A stretch of 64,000 nucleotides of DNA from positions 1 through 64,000 of the forward strand of contig PGYV01000007.1 of NCBI GenBank assembly GCA_002839855.1, in the 5' to 3' direction. How positions within the stretch are numbered: position 1 is the stretch's first letter; every line of letters begins with the position of its first letter. The notes beneath the pieces were generated by a model, which saw only the letters and a list, made by a program, of their open reading frames with translations, was not told the DNA's origin and did not search any database. This DNA is from Candidatus Goldiibacteriota bacterium HGW-Goldbacteria-1. Lineage in GTDB: Bacteria > Oederibacteriota > PGYV01. A program made the position numbers and the translations under genes. Below, piece by piece: positions 44,935-53,322 of the stretch.

Positions 44935-45291
44935 CTATTTAAATACAGACTTGGGAAGGTTTTTCTTAAGTTCGCTTATAATTAATTGTGCCTGGCTTAT
45001 ATTCAAATTATCAGCCAGGACATCCTGTTTGCTGTTATGTTCAACCGTAATTTCTATGTTGTTTTCTGTTTTAGCGGCTGTTATTACTTTTTTTATACTG
45101 TGCCTTTCAGCAGAAAAATACATAATATCCGTTAAAAATACCGGATACACCCCAATTATTCTTTCTTTGTATATTGTTATTTTTATTGTCCGGCCGGGTT
45201 TAAAGATATATGACGGCCTGAATTTTCTATTTACAATAAACTGCGTGCCGTGCGGAACTTTTTGGGCCAAAATGGTATTGTTATTCTTCAT
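44935..45291 (-). CDS. Small hypothetical protein behind the FecR-like gene
   Basis: 118 aa from ATG 45291 (MKNNNTILAQKVPHG), overlapping the FecR-like stop by 11 bp; an in-frame TTG at 45321 is possible. Basic, beta-rich start (QFIVNRKFRPSYIFKPGRTI) with helical C-terminus (ISQAQLIISELKKNLP). No signal peptide or known motif. Likely co-translated with the FecR-domain gene. The 150 bp to its right (44785-44934) hold no feature seen. Confidence 0.5.
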   Translation of the reverse strand: MKNNNTILAQKVPHGTQFIVNRKFRPSYIFKPGRTIKITIYKERIIGVYPVFLTDIMYFSAERHSIKKVITAAKTENNIEITVEHNSKQDVLADNLNISQAQLIISELKKNLPKSVFK

Positions 45292-46264
45292 CCGCTGCGC
45301 TTGATGCTTTTTTATTGTCAATTATTTTCTTTATTCTCTGTTTTGTCTTTCTTTCATCCCTTTCTATTTCATTAAGCTGGGCCCTGTAGAACGGTTCAAG
45401 TTCTTCCATGCGTTTGATATATTCTTTCTGTTCGGCGCTCATTTTTCCGCTTAACTTCCGGCTGGATTTCATAATCTTTAAATTATCTATTCTTTCCAGC
45501 CTGCGTTCAAGCCTGTATTTTTTTATTTTGCCGTCCCTGCGCAGCTGCCTTACATGTTCTATTTTGCCGCGCATATCCTTTATTTCACTGTACCTTTTTA
45601 CAAAATTGCGGCTTAATTTTTTGGCTTTTTCGGGTTTGCGTAATTTCTTGGTTATAACCGTTTCTTTATCCTTATCCAGTATTATGCTGTGCAGTTCGTT
45701 TCCGTCCATGTCATATCCCGTTACTGATACAGCACCGTCAAAAACCGCAACTTTATCATCATCCCCTGCCGTAACAACAAATTCAGTGCCTTTTACGGCG
45801 GCCATTGCCATTTTGGTTTTTACGGAAAATTCCTCTTCACGCGTCAGTTTTTTTACAACCGATAACAGGCTTCCTTTTATAAGATCAAGTATGGTTTTAT
45901 TTGCCTTGCCCCTCTTTAAAAGTTTAATGGTCAGTTTGCTGTTTGGGTCAAGTTTTATGATTGTGGCGTCGTCAAATATAATTTCCAGTTTTGACTGTAT
46001 TTCCGTGTATACAGTGTCCCCTTCATAAAGCGGAATAAAGATGTCTTTTATTGTTTCCGCGTAGCTTTCGCCCTTTCTTTTTACCTGGCATTCGCCTTCA
46101 ATATCATTGATATATGCCGCGGCGTTATCGGGAAAAAGCGATTCCTGCACGGCAGAAGGCACGGGAGTTTTTTTCTTTGAAACAGCAGGGGCGGTTTTAC
46201 CCGCGGCGAAAAGTGATGATACCAAAAATATACCCATAAAAATCAATACGGCTGTTTTTTTCAT
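45281..46264 (-). CDS. Secreted FecR-domain protein with charged coiled-coil tail
   Basis: 327 aa. Signal peptide (VLIFMGIFLVSSLFA-A). Residues about 50-190 form a FecR domain: GECQVKRKGESYAE, PLYEGDTVYTEIQSKLEI, LIKGSLLSVVKKL and MAAVKGTEFVVTAGD. Residues about 200-327 are Lys/Arg/Glu-rich helices, probably a coiled coil. Free-standing FecR domains of this type are not sigma-factor regulators but periplasmic binding domains of unclear role. No sigma/anti-sigma pair is nearby. Confidence 0.8.
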   Translation of the reverse strand: MKKTAVLIFMGIFLVSSLFAAGKTAPAVSKKKTPVPSAVQESLFPDNAAAYINDIEGECQVKRKGESYAETIKDIFIPLYEGDTVYTEIQSKLEIIFDDATIIKLDPNSKLTIKLLKRGKANKTILDLIKGSLLSVVKKLTREEEFSVKTKMAMAAVKGTEFVVTAGDDDKVAVFDGAVSVTGYDMDGNELHSIILDKDKETVITKKLRKPEKAKKLSRNFVKRYSEIKDMRGKIEHVRQLRRDGKIKKYRLERRLERIDNLKIMKSSRKLSGKMSAEQKEYIKRMEELEPFYRAQLNEIERDERKTKQRIKKIIDNKKASSAADEE

Positions 46265-46313
46265 ATGACACCTCTTTATTATATTTCAGAAGACTTCAAT
46301 AATAGACGCAATA

Positions 46314-47723
46314 TCAGCCTTTTTTGTTTACCTGAAAAACAGAAAGCCTTCCTTTTTCCCCGCCTGTGCCGTGAAAATTAACAAATACAATATTCTGTAC
46401 TTTAGGGAAACATTTTTTCACCGCGGCAGCCGCTTTTACCGGAGTATTGCCTTTCACATACACCGGCACCACTCCGTGATACATAGCCAGCTTATAAAAC
46501 AGATTCTTATCATCAGTAACCGCGGCAATCATATTTTTGGGCCTGTAATCAGAAACATACCTTATATCATTCAGCCCGCAGGCGCATACCGATATCACGC
46601 TGTTCTTTAAAACCCTTCCGCTTAAAGCGGCGCCGTAAGAAATTACATTTTCACAGTCATGGTCGGTTTCTATAAAAACCGGCATACTGTCAGACTTTTC
46701 AATATTTTCTTCCGCTTTTTGTAAAATATCCGACATTACTGTCACGCTTTTTTCCGGATACCTTCCCATTGATGTTTCCCCTGAAAGCATAACCGCATCC
46801 GCGCCGTCCACAACCGCGTTATAAACATCGGTTATTTCCGCCCGGCCGGGATATGGGTTGTTTATCATGCTTTCAAGCATCTGCGTGGCCACTATAACTA
46901 TTTTGCCGGCGCTGTTAGCCGCTTTTATAAGTTTTTTCTGATACTCCGGAATATTGGCATAGCCGGCTTCCACGGCAAGGTCGCCGCGCGCCACCATTAT
47001 GCCATCCGCTTCCGCAAGTATTGCTTTTATATCCTTAACCGCTTCCGGTTTTTCTATTTTGGCTATTATAAGCGGGGTGTTTTTTGTATTTAATTTTTTA
47101 ATTATTTTTTTCATTTCCACAAGGTCTGCCGCGCGCCTTACAAATGACAGGCACACTATATCAACACTGTTTTTAAGCCCGAATTCAAGGTCCTGCCTGT
47201 CCTTTTTACTCATTGAACTTATGGGAAGTATTATCCCCGGAAGATTTACGCCTTTTCTTCCCGCCACATCGCCTCCCGCCGTGACACAGCACAGAATTTC
47301 TTTTTTTTCAATATCCACGGAAACAACTTTAATCTGAACCATCCCGTCGTTAATAAGAATTTCACTGCCTTTTTTTACGTATTTATATAATATCGGTACA
47401 TCTATGGGAATAATTTTAATATCGGCGCCCGCGTTAAATTTACCGGCGCAGGAAATAATCACCTTTTCATTTTTTTTAAGGGTTACAGGCGCGGGTATTT
47501 TTCCAACCCTTATTTTTGGACCCTGCAGGTCCTGCATTATCGCCGCAGTATGCCCCAAAGCACGCACTTTTTTAATGGATGCGATTATGCCGCCAAAAAA
47601 AGCGTAATTGCCGTGTGAAAAATTAAGCCTGAATACGTTTACCCCGTTTTTTGCCAGCTGAAGTATTTTCGAACTGCCCGCTGTAGCAGGGCCTAATGTC
47701 GCCACTATCTTTGTTTTTTTCAT
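46314..47723 (-). CDS. pyk: Pyruvate kinase
   Basis: 469 aa from ATG 47723, which overlaps the cutA stop as ATGA. MKKTKIVATLGPA, VFRLNFSHG, IMQDLQGPKIRVG, PLIIAKIEKPEAV, DGIMVARGDLAVE, VIVATQMLESM and AVMLSGETSMGRYPE are the expected motifs. Transfers phosphate from PEP to ADP. C-terminal allosteric domain about 355-469 without an extra PEP-utiliser domain. Confidence 0.97.
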   Translation of the reverse strand: MKKTKIVATLGPATAGSSKILQLAKNGVNVFRLNFSHGNYAFFGGIIASIKKVRALGHTAAIMQDLQGPKIRVGKIPAPVTLKKNEKVIISCAGKFNAGADIKIIPIDVPILYKYVKKGSEILINDGMVQIKVVSVDIEKKEILCCVTAGGDVAGRKGVNLPGIILPISSMSKKDRQDLEFGLKNSVDIVCLSFVRRAADLVEMKKIIKKLNTKNTPLIIAKIEKPEAVKDIKAILAEADGIMVARGDLAVEAGYANIPEYQKKLIKAANSAGKIVIVATQMLESMINNPYPGRAEITDVYNAVVDGADAVMLSGETSMGRYPEKSVTVMSDILQKAEENIEKSDSMPVFIETDHDCENVISYGAALSGRVLKNSVISVCACGLNDIRYVSDYRPKNMIAAVTDDKNLFYKLAMYHGVVPVYVKGNTPVKAAAAVKKCFPKVQNIVFVNFHGTGGEKGRLSVFQVNKKG

Positions 47724-48040
47724 TTTGTATTTTCCATTATCCATTTTATATAGTTTGAATTCCCGTTTTTAATCTCAACACATGCCACTTCCGGCACTTC
47801 ATATGAATGCAATTCTTTTACCCTTTCTGTTATTTCCGGCACAAGCGCTTCTTTTGTAGAAATCATCATCAGTTTTTCTTCGGCTTTTTCTATAGTCCCG
47901 TTCCACCAGTACGAAGACTTAACCCCCTGAATGACGCTTACGCATGCGGCAAGTTTTTCATTAAGCAGCGCTTCTTCTATTTTATCCACATCTTCCTGCC
48001 TGTCCGCAGTAATATAAACAAAACAAGGTTTATCCTGCAT
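47720..48040 (-). CDS. cutA: CutA1 family protein (divalent-cation tolerance)
   Basis: 106 aa from ATG 48040, with GGAGGT 6 nt upstream; an in-frame extension to 48097 has no support. Trimeric ferredoxin-like fold: YITADRQEDVDKIEEALL, AACVSVIQGVKSSYWWNG and HSYEVPEVACVEI. Structurally a PII relative; function in metal tolerance is debated. Coupled to pyk by a 4-bp overlap. Confidence 0.93.
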   Translation of the reverse strand: MQDKPCFVYITADRQEDVDKIEEALLNEKLAACVSVIQGVKSSYWWNGTIEKAEEKLMMISTKEALVPEITERVKELHSYEVPEVACVEIKNGNSNYIKWIMENTK

Positions 48041-48129
48041 ATCATTACCTCCCCCAAAAAATTTTCTGCATACCATGTTTAAAGTATAACACAACATAAA
48101 ACGGTTACAAGTTCAAGGTTAAAGCCCGT

Positions 48130-49374
48130 TTAATTAACCACCCTGTCCCTGCCCGCTTTCTTTGCTTTATAAACATTATCATCCGCCTGTTTTATCTTTG
48201 CGCTAATTGCGTTAAGCCCTGAATCTGAATACGCCACACCTATACTAAGTGTTGCTTTTATTGATTTGCCCTTATAATTAAAGACAGCTTTTTTTACGTT
48301 TTTTCTTATCTTCTCGGCCCTGGTTTGTGCCTCTGCCGCGGTTTTATCCCTTAAAAAAACTATTATCTCTTCGCCGCCATACCGGCAGACAATGCCTTCC
48401 GGCAGCGCGGTTTCCCGGATTATAGACGCCACCCTGTTTAACACAACATCCCCGGCCGCGTGGCCATAAGTGTCATTTATTTTTTTAAAGTGGTCAATGT
48501 CTATCATCATCACCGCAAGTTTATTTCCTATTTTTGCGTCCGCCACACCGCTTACTATTCCTTCCATATACTGCCTGTTATAAATCTTAAGCAGCGGATC
48601 GTAGTTGGCCATATGAAACAGGCAGCTTATCCAGTGCGCAAGCATTCCAAGAAATAAGATAATTCCCATGACCGGCGCCAGCATAAGTGTTTTTTCATAA
48701 GGGTCAGCGTGCATGTTCAGATAAAAAACAGTAACCGCCAGGCTTACTATTACGCTTCCAAAATTATGTTCTTCTTCTATTGTCAATATGGAAAAAATCA
48801 TTGTTAAAACAAGCACCAGAAGGTTAAAGGTATTAAAATATGAATCGCTGTCCTTTTCAAACGCCGGAAAAACATTAAGAAGAAAGACATACGCGGCAAT
48901 ATTGAAAACAAAAATCGAAACAGCCCACGCCCTGCCCGCTGCAAATCCCGTGGTGGCAGTGGCAAGTATCACAAGCAGAAGGTTTAACGCCAGCAGAAGC
49001 AGCATTATCTTTATGCCAAACCCTTCCGGCAGTAATTGAGCCTTCTGATAAAGATCAAGCGAAATATCCATAACCTTAATCCCGCTAAAAGGCCTGTTAT
49101 ATACCAGAAAAAGGTTTATAAAAAAGGATGAGAGTACCGCGCCGGACAGCAACATCTTGAATTTGTATATTCTTGGGTAGGAAAATAAAGCCGTAAATAT
49201 TATAACCGCGCCTGTCAGAATAAGCACAACGTTATAATTCAAGGAATTAAAATAACCTGACATCTGATTCTGATAAAGATAATACGCGGAATGGAAAACC
49301 GCAAGCATAAGAAGTGTTCCTATTACAAATTCAGCCCTGTATTTTTTAAATGTATCTTCGTGTTTTTGGTTCAT
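48130..49374 (-). CDS. Membrane diguanylate cyclase (GGDEF domain)
   Basis: 414 aa from ATG 49374 (SD GGAGAG). About eight membrane helices in residues 15-230, then a GGDEF domain: DPLLKIYNRQYMEGI, VMMIDIDHFKKINDTYGHAA and active loop RYGGEEIIVF. The loop reads GGEEI, an accepted active variant. The inhibitory RxxD site is not conserved (Arg-Glu-Thr-Ala). Predicted to make c-di-GMP, opposing the HD-GYP protein. The in-frame extension to 49527 is translation of an octamer array and is left out. Confidence 0.9.
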   Translation of the reverse strand: MNQKHEDTFKKYRAEFVIGTLLMLAVFHSAYYLYQNQMSGYFNSLNYNVVLILTGAVIIFTALFSYPRIYKFKMLLSGAVLSSFFINLFLVYNRPFSGIKVMDISLDLYQKAQLLPEGFGIKIMLLLLALNLLLVILATATTGFAAGRAWAVSIFVFNIAAYVFLLNVFPAFEKDSDSYFNTFNLLVLVLTMIFSILTIEEEHNFGSVIVSLAVTVFYLNMHADPYEKTLMLAPVMGIILFLGMLAHWISCLFHMANYDPLLKIYNRQYMEGIVSGVADAKIGNKLAVMMIDIDHFKKINDTYGHAAGDVVLNRVASIIRETALPEGIVCRYGGEEIIVFLRDKTAAEAQTRAEKIRKNVKKAVFNYKGKSIKATLSIGVAYSDSGLNAISAKIKQADDNVYKAKKAGRDRVVN

Positions 49375-49443
49375 TTTTCTCTCCGCATCATATTCAGACA
49401 AAATACAACAAATCATTAAAATATGCAAGCGACGTAAAAGAAC

Positions 49444-49483
49444 GAGGGACGGAGGGACAGATGCACGGACGCACGGATGCACG
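49444..49483. repeat. Octamer array, GATGCACG/GAGGGACG type
   Basis: Five 8-bp units: GAGGGACG, GAGGGACA, GATGCACG, GACGCACG, GATGCACG. The complement of the array at 6729-6760 has the same two unit types. Lies 70 bp upstream of the GGDEF start. Confidence 0.85.
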
Positions 49484-49591
49484 GTTAGATCGAAACCGCA
49501 GGCTAAAATCCCTGTTAAAGGCAGCATTTAGGAAGTTTGAAAACTTATATTAACGCCGTTAAAAGACAAATATTTTATGAGGCAAATATTA

Positions 49592-50242
49592 CTATTTTAC
49601 CTTACACACGTATAATCTTGCGGTGGCGAACCTGTTAGTCCACGGAAGAAACAGCGCAAGTATGTTCCCCTTTATTTCTTTTTCTATAACAAAACTTTCT
49701 TCAAGCACTTTTCTGAATTGTTTCTGCGTCCAGCACCTTACATGTGACGGGTCAGTTAACAGCATACCCGGATGTATGATGCCTGATAACAGCTGCATTG
49801 GATGATACATATCATCATATACAACAAGCATTTTCCCGTTCTTTTTAAGAATTTTTGGTACAGCTTTAAACCACTGCCGCCTTACTTCATCTTCCAGATG
49901 CTCTATCAGATTCACGCACGTTATAACAGAATATTTATTTTTATCTGTTATAAGGCTTTTTATTGTTTTATTCATGAACTTTATTTTGGGATAATTTTTT
50001 TTTGCAAATGCAATGGCGCTTTTATTTACATCAACACCGGTTGCTCCAAGAAATGAAGTTATATAGCCAATACCGCATCCAAAATCCAGAATGTCCTTTG
50101 ATTCTCCCGCTTCTTTTTTCAGGGTGCTGTATATGGACATGGTATTCAAATCGCGCTTCATAACAACAGAGTAGTTTTTGTAATAATTTATTCCCTTATG
50201 AAAAGGGGAAAACAACAGCCTGAAACGGCGCATAAGTGTCAT
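49592..50242 (-). CDS. Class I SAM-dependent methyltransferase
   Basis: 216 aa. SAM-binding motif I DILDFGCGIGYITSFLG, motif II GVDVNKSAIA, then VITCVNLIEHLEDE and KILKKNGKMLVVYDD. C-terminal LLTDPSHVRCWTQKQF resembles Methyltransf_11/23 enzymes acting on lipids, sugars or quinones. Substrate unknown. AAGGAGG is about 13 nt upstream of ATG 50242, longer than usual. It faces away from the plus-strand island. Confidence 0.82.
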   Translation of the reverse strand: MTLMRRFRLLFSPFHKGINYYKNYSVVMKRDLNTMSIYSTLKKEAGESKDILDFGCGIGYITSFLGATGVDVNKSAIAFAKKNYPKIKFMNKTIKSLITDKNKYSVITCVNLIEHLEDEVRRQWFKAVPKILKKNGKMLVVYDDMYHPMQLLSGIIHPGMLLTDPSHVRCWTQKQFRKVLEESFVIEKEIKGNILALFLPWTNRFATARLYVCKVK

Positions 50243-50518
50243 ATTTCTATTATATCCTCCTTAATTTATCCCTGCAAAACAGCCTGCAAACACATTCTTA
50301 AGTTCCCTATAAGTACTTAATAATAACACATTAACAACAGCTTTTCCCGCATGCTTTATCCCGTAAACCCGCTTCAGCCGCCCTTCCGACCCCTCAGTTT
50401 TACCGGTGTTGGATATATTTTTTCATCACGCGCCGCAATTAAGGCGGATTGGAAGAACTGAGGTTTGATAGATGCGGTTTTTTAGTCTGCGCGTAGTAGT
50501 GAATTATTTATATTCTAC

Positions 50519-50606
50519 TGCCGCGCCTTAAAAGGCGCGCCTACCGGAACAAAACCAATTCCAAAACAAAAACAACTGCCGCGGGCTAAAGACCCGCGTC
50601 TACCAA
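50519..50606. repeat. Pair of GC-rich hairpin repeats, locus B
   Basis: First copy (50519-50549) folds around GCGCCTTAAAAGGCGC and ends CCTACCGG; second (50576-50606) folds CGCGGG-CTAAAGA-CCCGCG and ends GTCTACCAA. Same order, orientation and approximate spacing as locus A at 2022-2109, 48 kb away. Confidence 0.8.
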
Positions 50607-50613
50607 ATACAAA

Positions 50614-50733
50614 CCGTCCCTCCGTCCCTCCGTCCCTCCGTCCCTCCGTCCTTCCGTCCCTCCGTCCTTCCGTCCCTCCGTCCCTCCGTCCCTCCGTCCC
50701 TCTGTCCCTCTGTCCCTCTGTCCCTCTGTCCCT
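50614..50733. repeat. Fifteen-unit octamer array, CCGTCCCT type
   Basis: Fifteen head-to-tail 8-bp units: eleven CCGTCC(C/T)T then four CTGTCCCT, with only C/T changes. The clean ordering suggests recent slippage growth. Translated in reverse it gives an Arg/Gly/Thr/Glu-rich pseudo-protein that is not a gene. Confidence 0.97.
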
Positions 50734-50766
50734 CCATTTCTTTACTTTCCTTATAATAATATGATA

Positions 50767-50795
50767 TTGACGCTTTATGGGTTTACTGTTAAAAT
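50767..50795 (+). promoter_or_regulatory. Sigma70-type promoter of the plus-strand island
   Basis: TTGACG (50767-50772), a 17-bp spacer and TAAAAT (50790-50795), 31 bp before the GTG start at 50826. Good match to consensus at both boxes. Confidence 0.75.
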
Positions 50796-50825
50796 AACTA
50801 AAATTTTGAATCCCGGAGGACAATT

Positions 50826-51452
50826 GTGAATAAATACACCGCAAAACTTATAACAGTTTTAATACTTTCAGCTTTTATTTCCGTTATCGCAGGCGGAAGC
50901 ACCAAGCTGACCAAAAGCGAACTTAAAGCCCGCGGCCTTCTGTGCAGTTTCGAAAAAACACAGTCAGACACCACCCTTGGGGAATTTTTATGGGAAACTT
51001 ACGGTTATGTAAAACTTGAACAGTTTAAAAAGCACGCCACAAAAGGAAAATACAGCGCCAAAACCACTTTTTCAGTCCCTGCTGATTTTCTTACGGAAAG
51101 GGAGCTTAAAAAAACCGCATCATGGATTTCACCCTTAATTATAAGCATAAACACCCTTACAAAACTTAAGGTCACCGACTGGTCACAGTACAAAAAACTT
51201 GGCGTTGATATTTATAACAACGAAGAAAAAAAATATGATTTTTACATAAAGTTAAACGACGCTGCAGGCCGCGAGTATCTGGCTTTAAGGCCCGTTGTCA
51301 AAGGTAAAAATAAACTTGAAATAGTAATAGAAGATGTTGTCAACAAAAGGATAGATATTGCCAACATAGTTTCCGTCACCCTTTATCTTGATACCAAAGC
51401 GGAACCGCAGGACGTTGTCCTTTACATAGACAATCTAAGGCTGATTCCATAA
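50826..51452 (+). CDS. Secreted beta-rich protein, function unknown
   Basis: 208 aa, GTG start with GGAGGA 5 nt upstream. Signal peptide (KLITVLILSAFISVIAG). The rest resembles a jelly-roll/galactose-binding fold: LLCSFEKTQSDTTLG at the start, ADWxx-type KLKVTDWSQYKKLGVDIYN and a final VVLYIDNLRLIP, the usual last strands of such carbohydrate-binding-like domains. No catalytic residues. First gene of the three-gene plus-strand unit; 5 bp before the UbiA gene. Confidence 0.6.
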   Translation: MNKYTAKLITVLILSAFISVIAGGSTKLTKSELKARGLLCSFEKTQSDTTLGEFLWETYGYVKLEQFKKHATKGKYSAKTTFSVPADFLTERELKKTASWISPLIISINTLTKLKVTDWSQYKKLGVDIYNNEEKKYDFYIKLNDAAGREYLALRPVVKGKNKLEIVIEDVVNKRIDIANIVSVTLYLDTKAEPQDVVLYIDNLRLIP

Positions 51453-51457
51453 AAATT

Positions 51458-52333
51458 ATGCACATACACTTTAAAACCATTACCGAACTTTTAAGGGTAA
51501 AACAATGGATTAAAAATCTGCTTCTTTTCGCCGCTCTGGTCTTTACAGGAAACATCCTTAACCTTCCTTTATTCCTGAAAGTCCTTACCGGTTTTTTTCT
51601 TTTTTGTTTTGCAGCAAGCTCGCTTTATATCATAAACGACCTTAAAGACGCAAAAGAAGACCGGCTGCACCCTCTTAAAAAAAACAGGCCCATTGCTTCA
51701 GGCACTATAGACAGTGTTTTTGCCGTCACGCTTTCCTGCCTGCTGTTTGTAATTTCTCTTACGGGCGCTTTTTTCCTTAATTTTAACTTTTTTATTGTGC
51801 TTCTTTCATACATAATAATGACAATGCTTTATACATATTATCTGAAACACATCGTTATCCTTGACGTACTGGAAGTGGCGGCGGGATTTGTTTTAAGGCC
51901 TGTTGCCGGCGCTTTTATAATAGACGCTGTAATTTCCCCCTGGCTTTTAGTATGCACCACTTTGCTGGCGCTTTTTGTCATCCTCTCCAAAAGAAGGCAC
52001 GAATTGTTAACTTTAAATGACGCTTCCAAACACAGAAAAACCCTGGCGGAATATTCGCCGGAATTGCTTAATGAAATGATGTCAATTGTCACTTCTTCCA
52101 CCCTTATTGCTTACTGCCTTTATACATTTTCTTCCACTACCTCATCTAACCATCATTATATGATGTTCACCATCCCGTTTGTACTTTACGGTATTTTCAG
52201 ATATCTGTATCTTATGCACAAAAAAAATCTTGGCGGGGCCCCCGAACTTATTTTTTTAAAAGACATTCCTATGATAATAGATATCTCCCTTTGGGTTATT
52301 ACCTCTGCCATAATTATCACTTTCTTTAAATGA
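51458..52333 (+). CDS. UbiA-family prenyltransferase, decaprenyl-phosphate phosphoribosyltransferase-like
   Basis: 291 aa with about eight membrane helices. LLRVKQWIKNLLLFAALVF and IINDLKDAKEDRLHPLKKNRPIASG are typical of the branch that includes 5-phosphoribosyl-1-diphosphate:decaprenyl-phosphate phosphoribosyltransferase. The first Asp motif N-D-x2-D-x3-D-x2-H is intact; the second region is YTYYLKHIVILDVLEVAAGF. It would place a phosphoribosyl or similar group on a polyprenyl phosphate. Overlaps the PfkB gene by 4 bp. Confidence 0.82.
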   Translation: MHIHFKTITELLRVKQWIKNLLLFAALVFTGNILNLPLFLKVLTGFFLFCFAASSLYIINDLKDAKEDRLHPLKKNRPIASGTIDSVFAVTLSCLLFVISLTGAFFLNFNFFIVLLSYIIMTMLYTYYLKHIVILDVLEVAAGFVLRPVAGAFIIDAVISPWLLVCTTLLALFVILSKRRHELLTLNDASKHRKTLAEYSPELLNEMMSIVTSSTLIAYCLYTFSSTTSSNHHYMMFTIPFVLYGIFRYLYLMHKKNLGGAPELIFLKDIPMIIDISLWVITSAIIITFFK

Positions 52334-53241
52334 TACTGGCCGTTTCCTTAAACACCACGCAGGATATTTCTGCATCCATACCCCGTTATGAAAGCGGCAT
52401 CGTCCTTCGCACCGCTGAAATAACATCATATCCCGGAGGAAAAGCGCTGAATGCAGCCAGGGCATTATCAATTCTTGGCGCAAAAACGCTTTTAACAGGG
52501 CTGTGCGGTACTGAAAGTTTGCAGATAACAGAGTCTTTCTGCGCTGCATACGGTGTTAAAACAGATATGACACAGGCCGCAGGGGCAAACAGGATATGCC
52601 TGATAATAAACGAAACAGAAGAACACTCCGAAACTGTTATAAACAGCGAATCTTCTTTTAAAACACCCGGAAAAACAGCGGGGCTTGTCCTGACTAAAAT
52701 ACAGCAGAATTCAAAAAAATCATCATACGTACTTTTTTCAGGAAGCCTTCCAAAAGAATTTCCGGCGGATTTTTATGTCAAAGCCATCGAAAAAACATCA
52801 GATAAAAAAAAGGTAATGATAGATACTTCCGGCCGTTTTTTATTTCACGCCATTAAGGCAGGCCCGGGTATTGTAAAAATAAATTTAAAGGAACTTGAAG
52901 ACGCCTTTTCGGTAAATTTAAAAAGCATGTCAAAACTTGAAAAATTCGCTTCGCTGTTATCCACCAAGTACGGAATATGGCTTTTTATAGTTACCCTTGG
53001 GGAAAGCGGGGCAATGATATACAGCAGCGGGAAACACACCTATCACCCGCCGTGCGTGGTAAAAAATATCGTTTCTCCGGTAGGGTCAGGCGACGCTTTT
53101 TCAGCCGGACTTTTATACGGCCTTTCAAATAAAATGAGTATAGCGCAGTCAGCCAAATGGGCAAATGCCTCGGCCGCAGCCAACCTTTCGTCAAAAGGCG
53201 CCTGCTTTTTCACCAAAGAAGATGTATTAAAATACCTTTAA
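52330..53241 (+). CDS. PfkB-family sugar kinase (phosphofructokinase-1/tagatose kinase-like)
   Basis: 303 aa ribokinase fold. SLNTTQDISASIPRYESG, ITSYPGGKALNAARALSILG (substrate loop), LFSGSLPKEFP and signature VSPVGSGDAFSAGLLYG with the catalytic Asp. Pattern is nearest to 1-phosphofructokinase (FruK/LacC) type; exact substrate is open. ATG overlaps the UbiA stop (ATGA). Together they may supply and attach a phosphorylated sugar. Confidence 0.85.
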   Translation: MILAVSLNTTQDISASIPRYESGIVLRTAEITSYPGGKALNAARALSILGAKTLLTGLCGTESLQITESFCAAYGVKTDMTQAAGANRICLIINETEEHSETVINSESSFKTPGKTAGLVLTKIQQNSKKSSYVLFSGSLPKEFPADFYVKAIEKTSDKKKVMIDTSGRFLFHAIKAGPGIVKINLKELEDAFSVNLKSMSKLEKFASLLSTKYGIWLFIVTLGESGAMIYSSGKHTYHPPCVVKNIVSPVGSGDAFSAGLLYGLSNKMSIAQSAKWANASAAANLSSKGACFFTKEDVLKYL

Positions 53242-53270
53242 AAAAACCACCCGTGTTTTTGATAATAAAA

Positions 53271-53297
53271 AAGGCCTTCCCGATTTGGGAAGGCCTT
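53271..53297. terminator. Bidirectional terminator between convergent units
   Basis: Perfect 11-bp arms AAGGCCTTCCC / GGGAAGGCCTT with a 5-nt loop, A-rich on the left and TATAATTTATT on the right. It lies 29 bp past the PfkB stop and 25 bp past the stop of the convergent YVTN gene. Confidence 0.88.
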
Positions 53298-53322
53298 ATA
53301 ATTTATTAAATCAGCTGTTCTT

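Larger units (their letters stand above)
50243..50825. other. Divergent spacer with repeats and a promoter
   Basis: No gene was seen. From left to right: upstream region of the methyltransferase, nothing recognised at about 50270-50465, a degenerate hairpin repeat in opposite orientation (50470-50497), the hairpin pair (50519-50606), a 15-unit octamer array (50614-50733) and a sigma70-type promoter (50767-50795). Confidence 0.7.

Noticed and set aside
49375-49527. N-terminal extension of the GGDEF protein
   Set aside because: Encoded in part by an octamer array; a good SD precedes ATG 49374.
50614-50733. CRISPR array
   Set aside because: Units are contiguous 8-mers without spacers, and no cas genes are present.
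50515-50844. Minus-strand frame rich in Arg/Gly/Thr/Glu
   Set aside because: It is a translation of the octamer array; no start signal and it crosses hairpin repeats.
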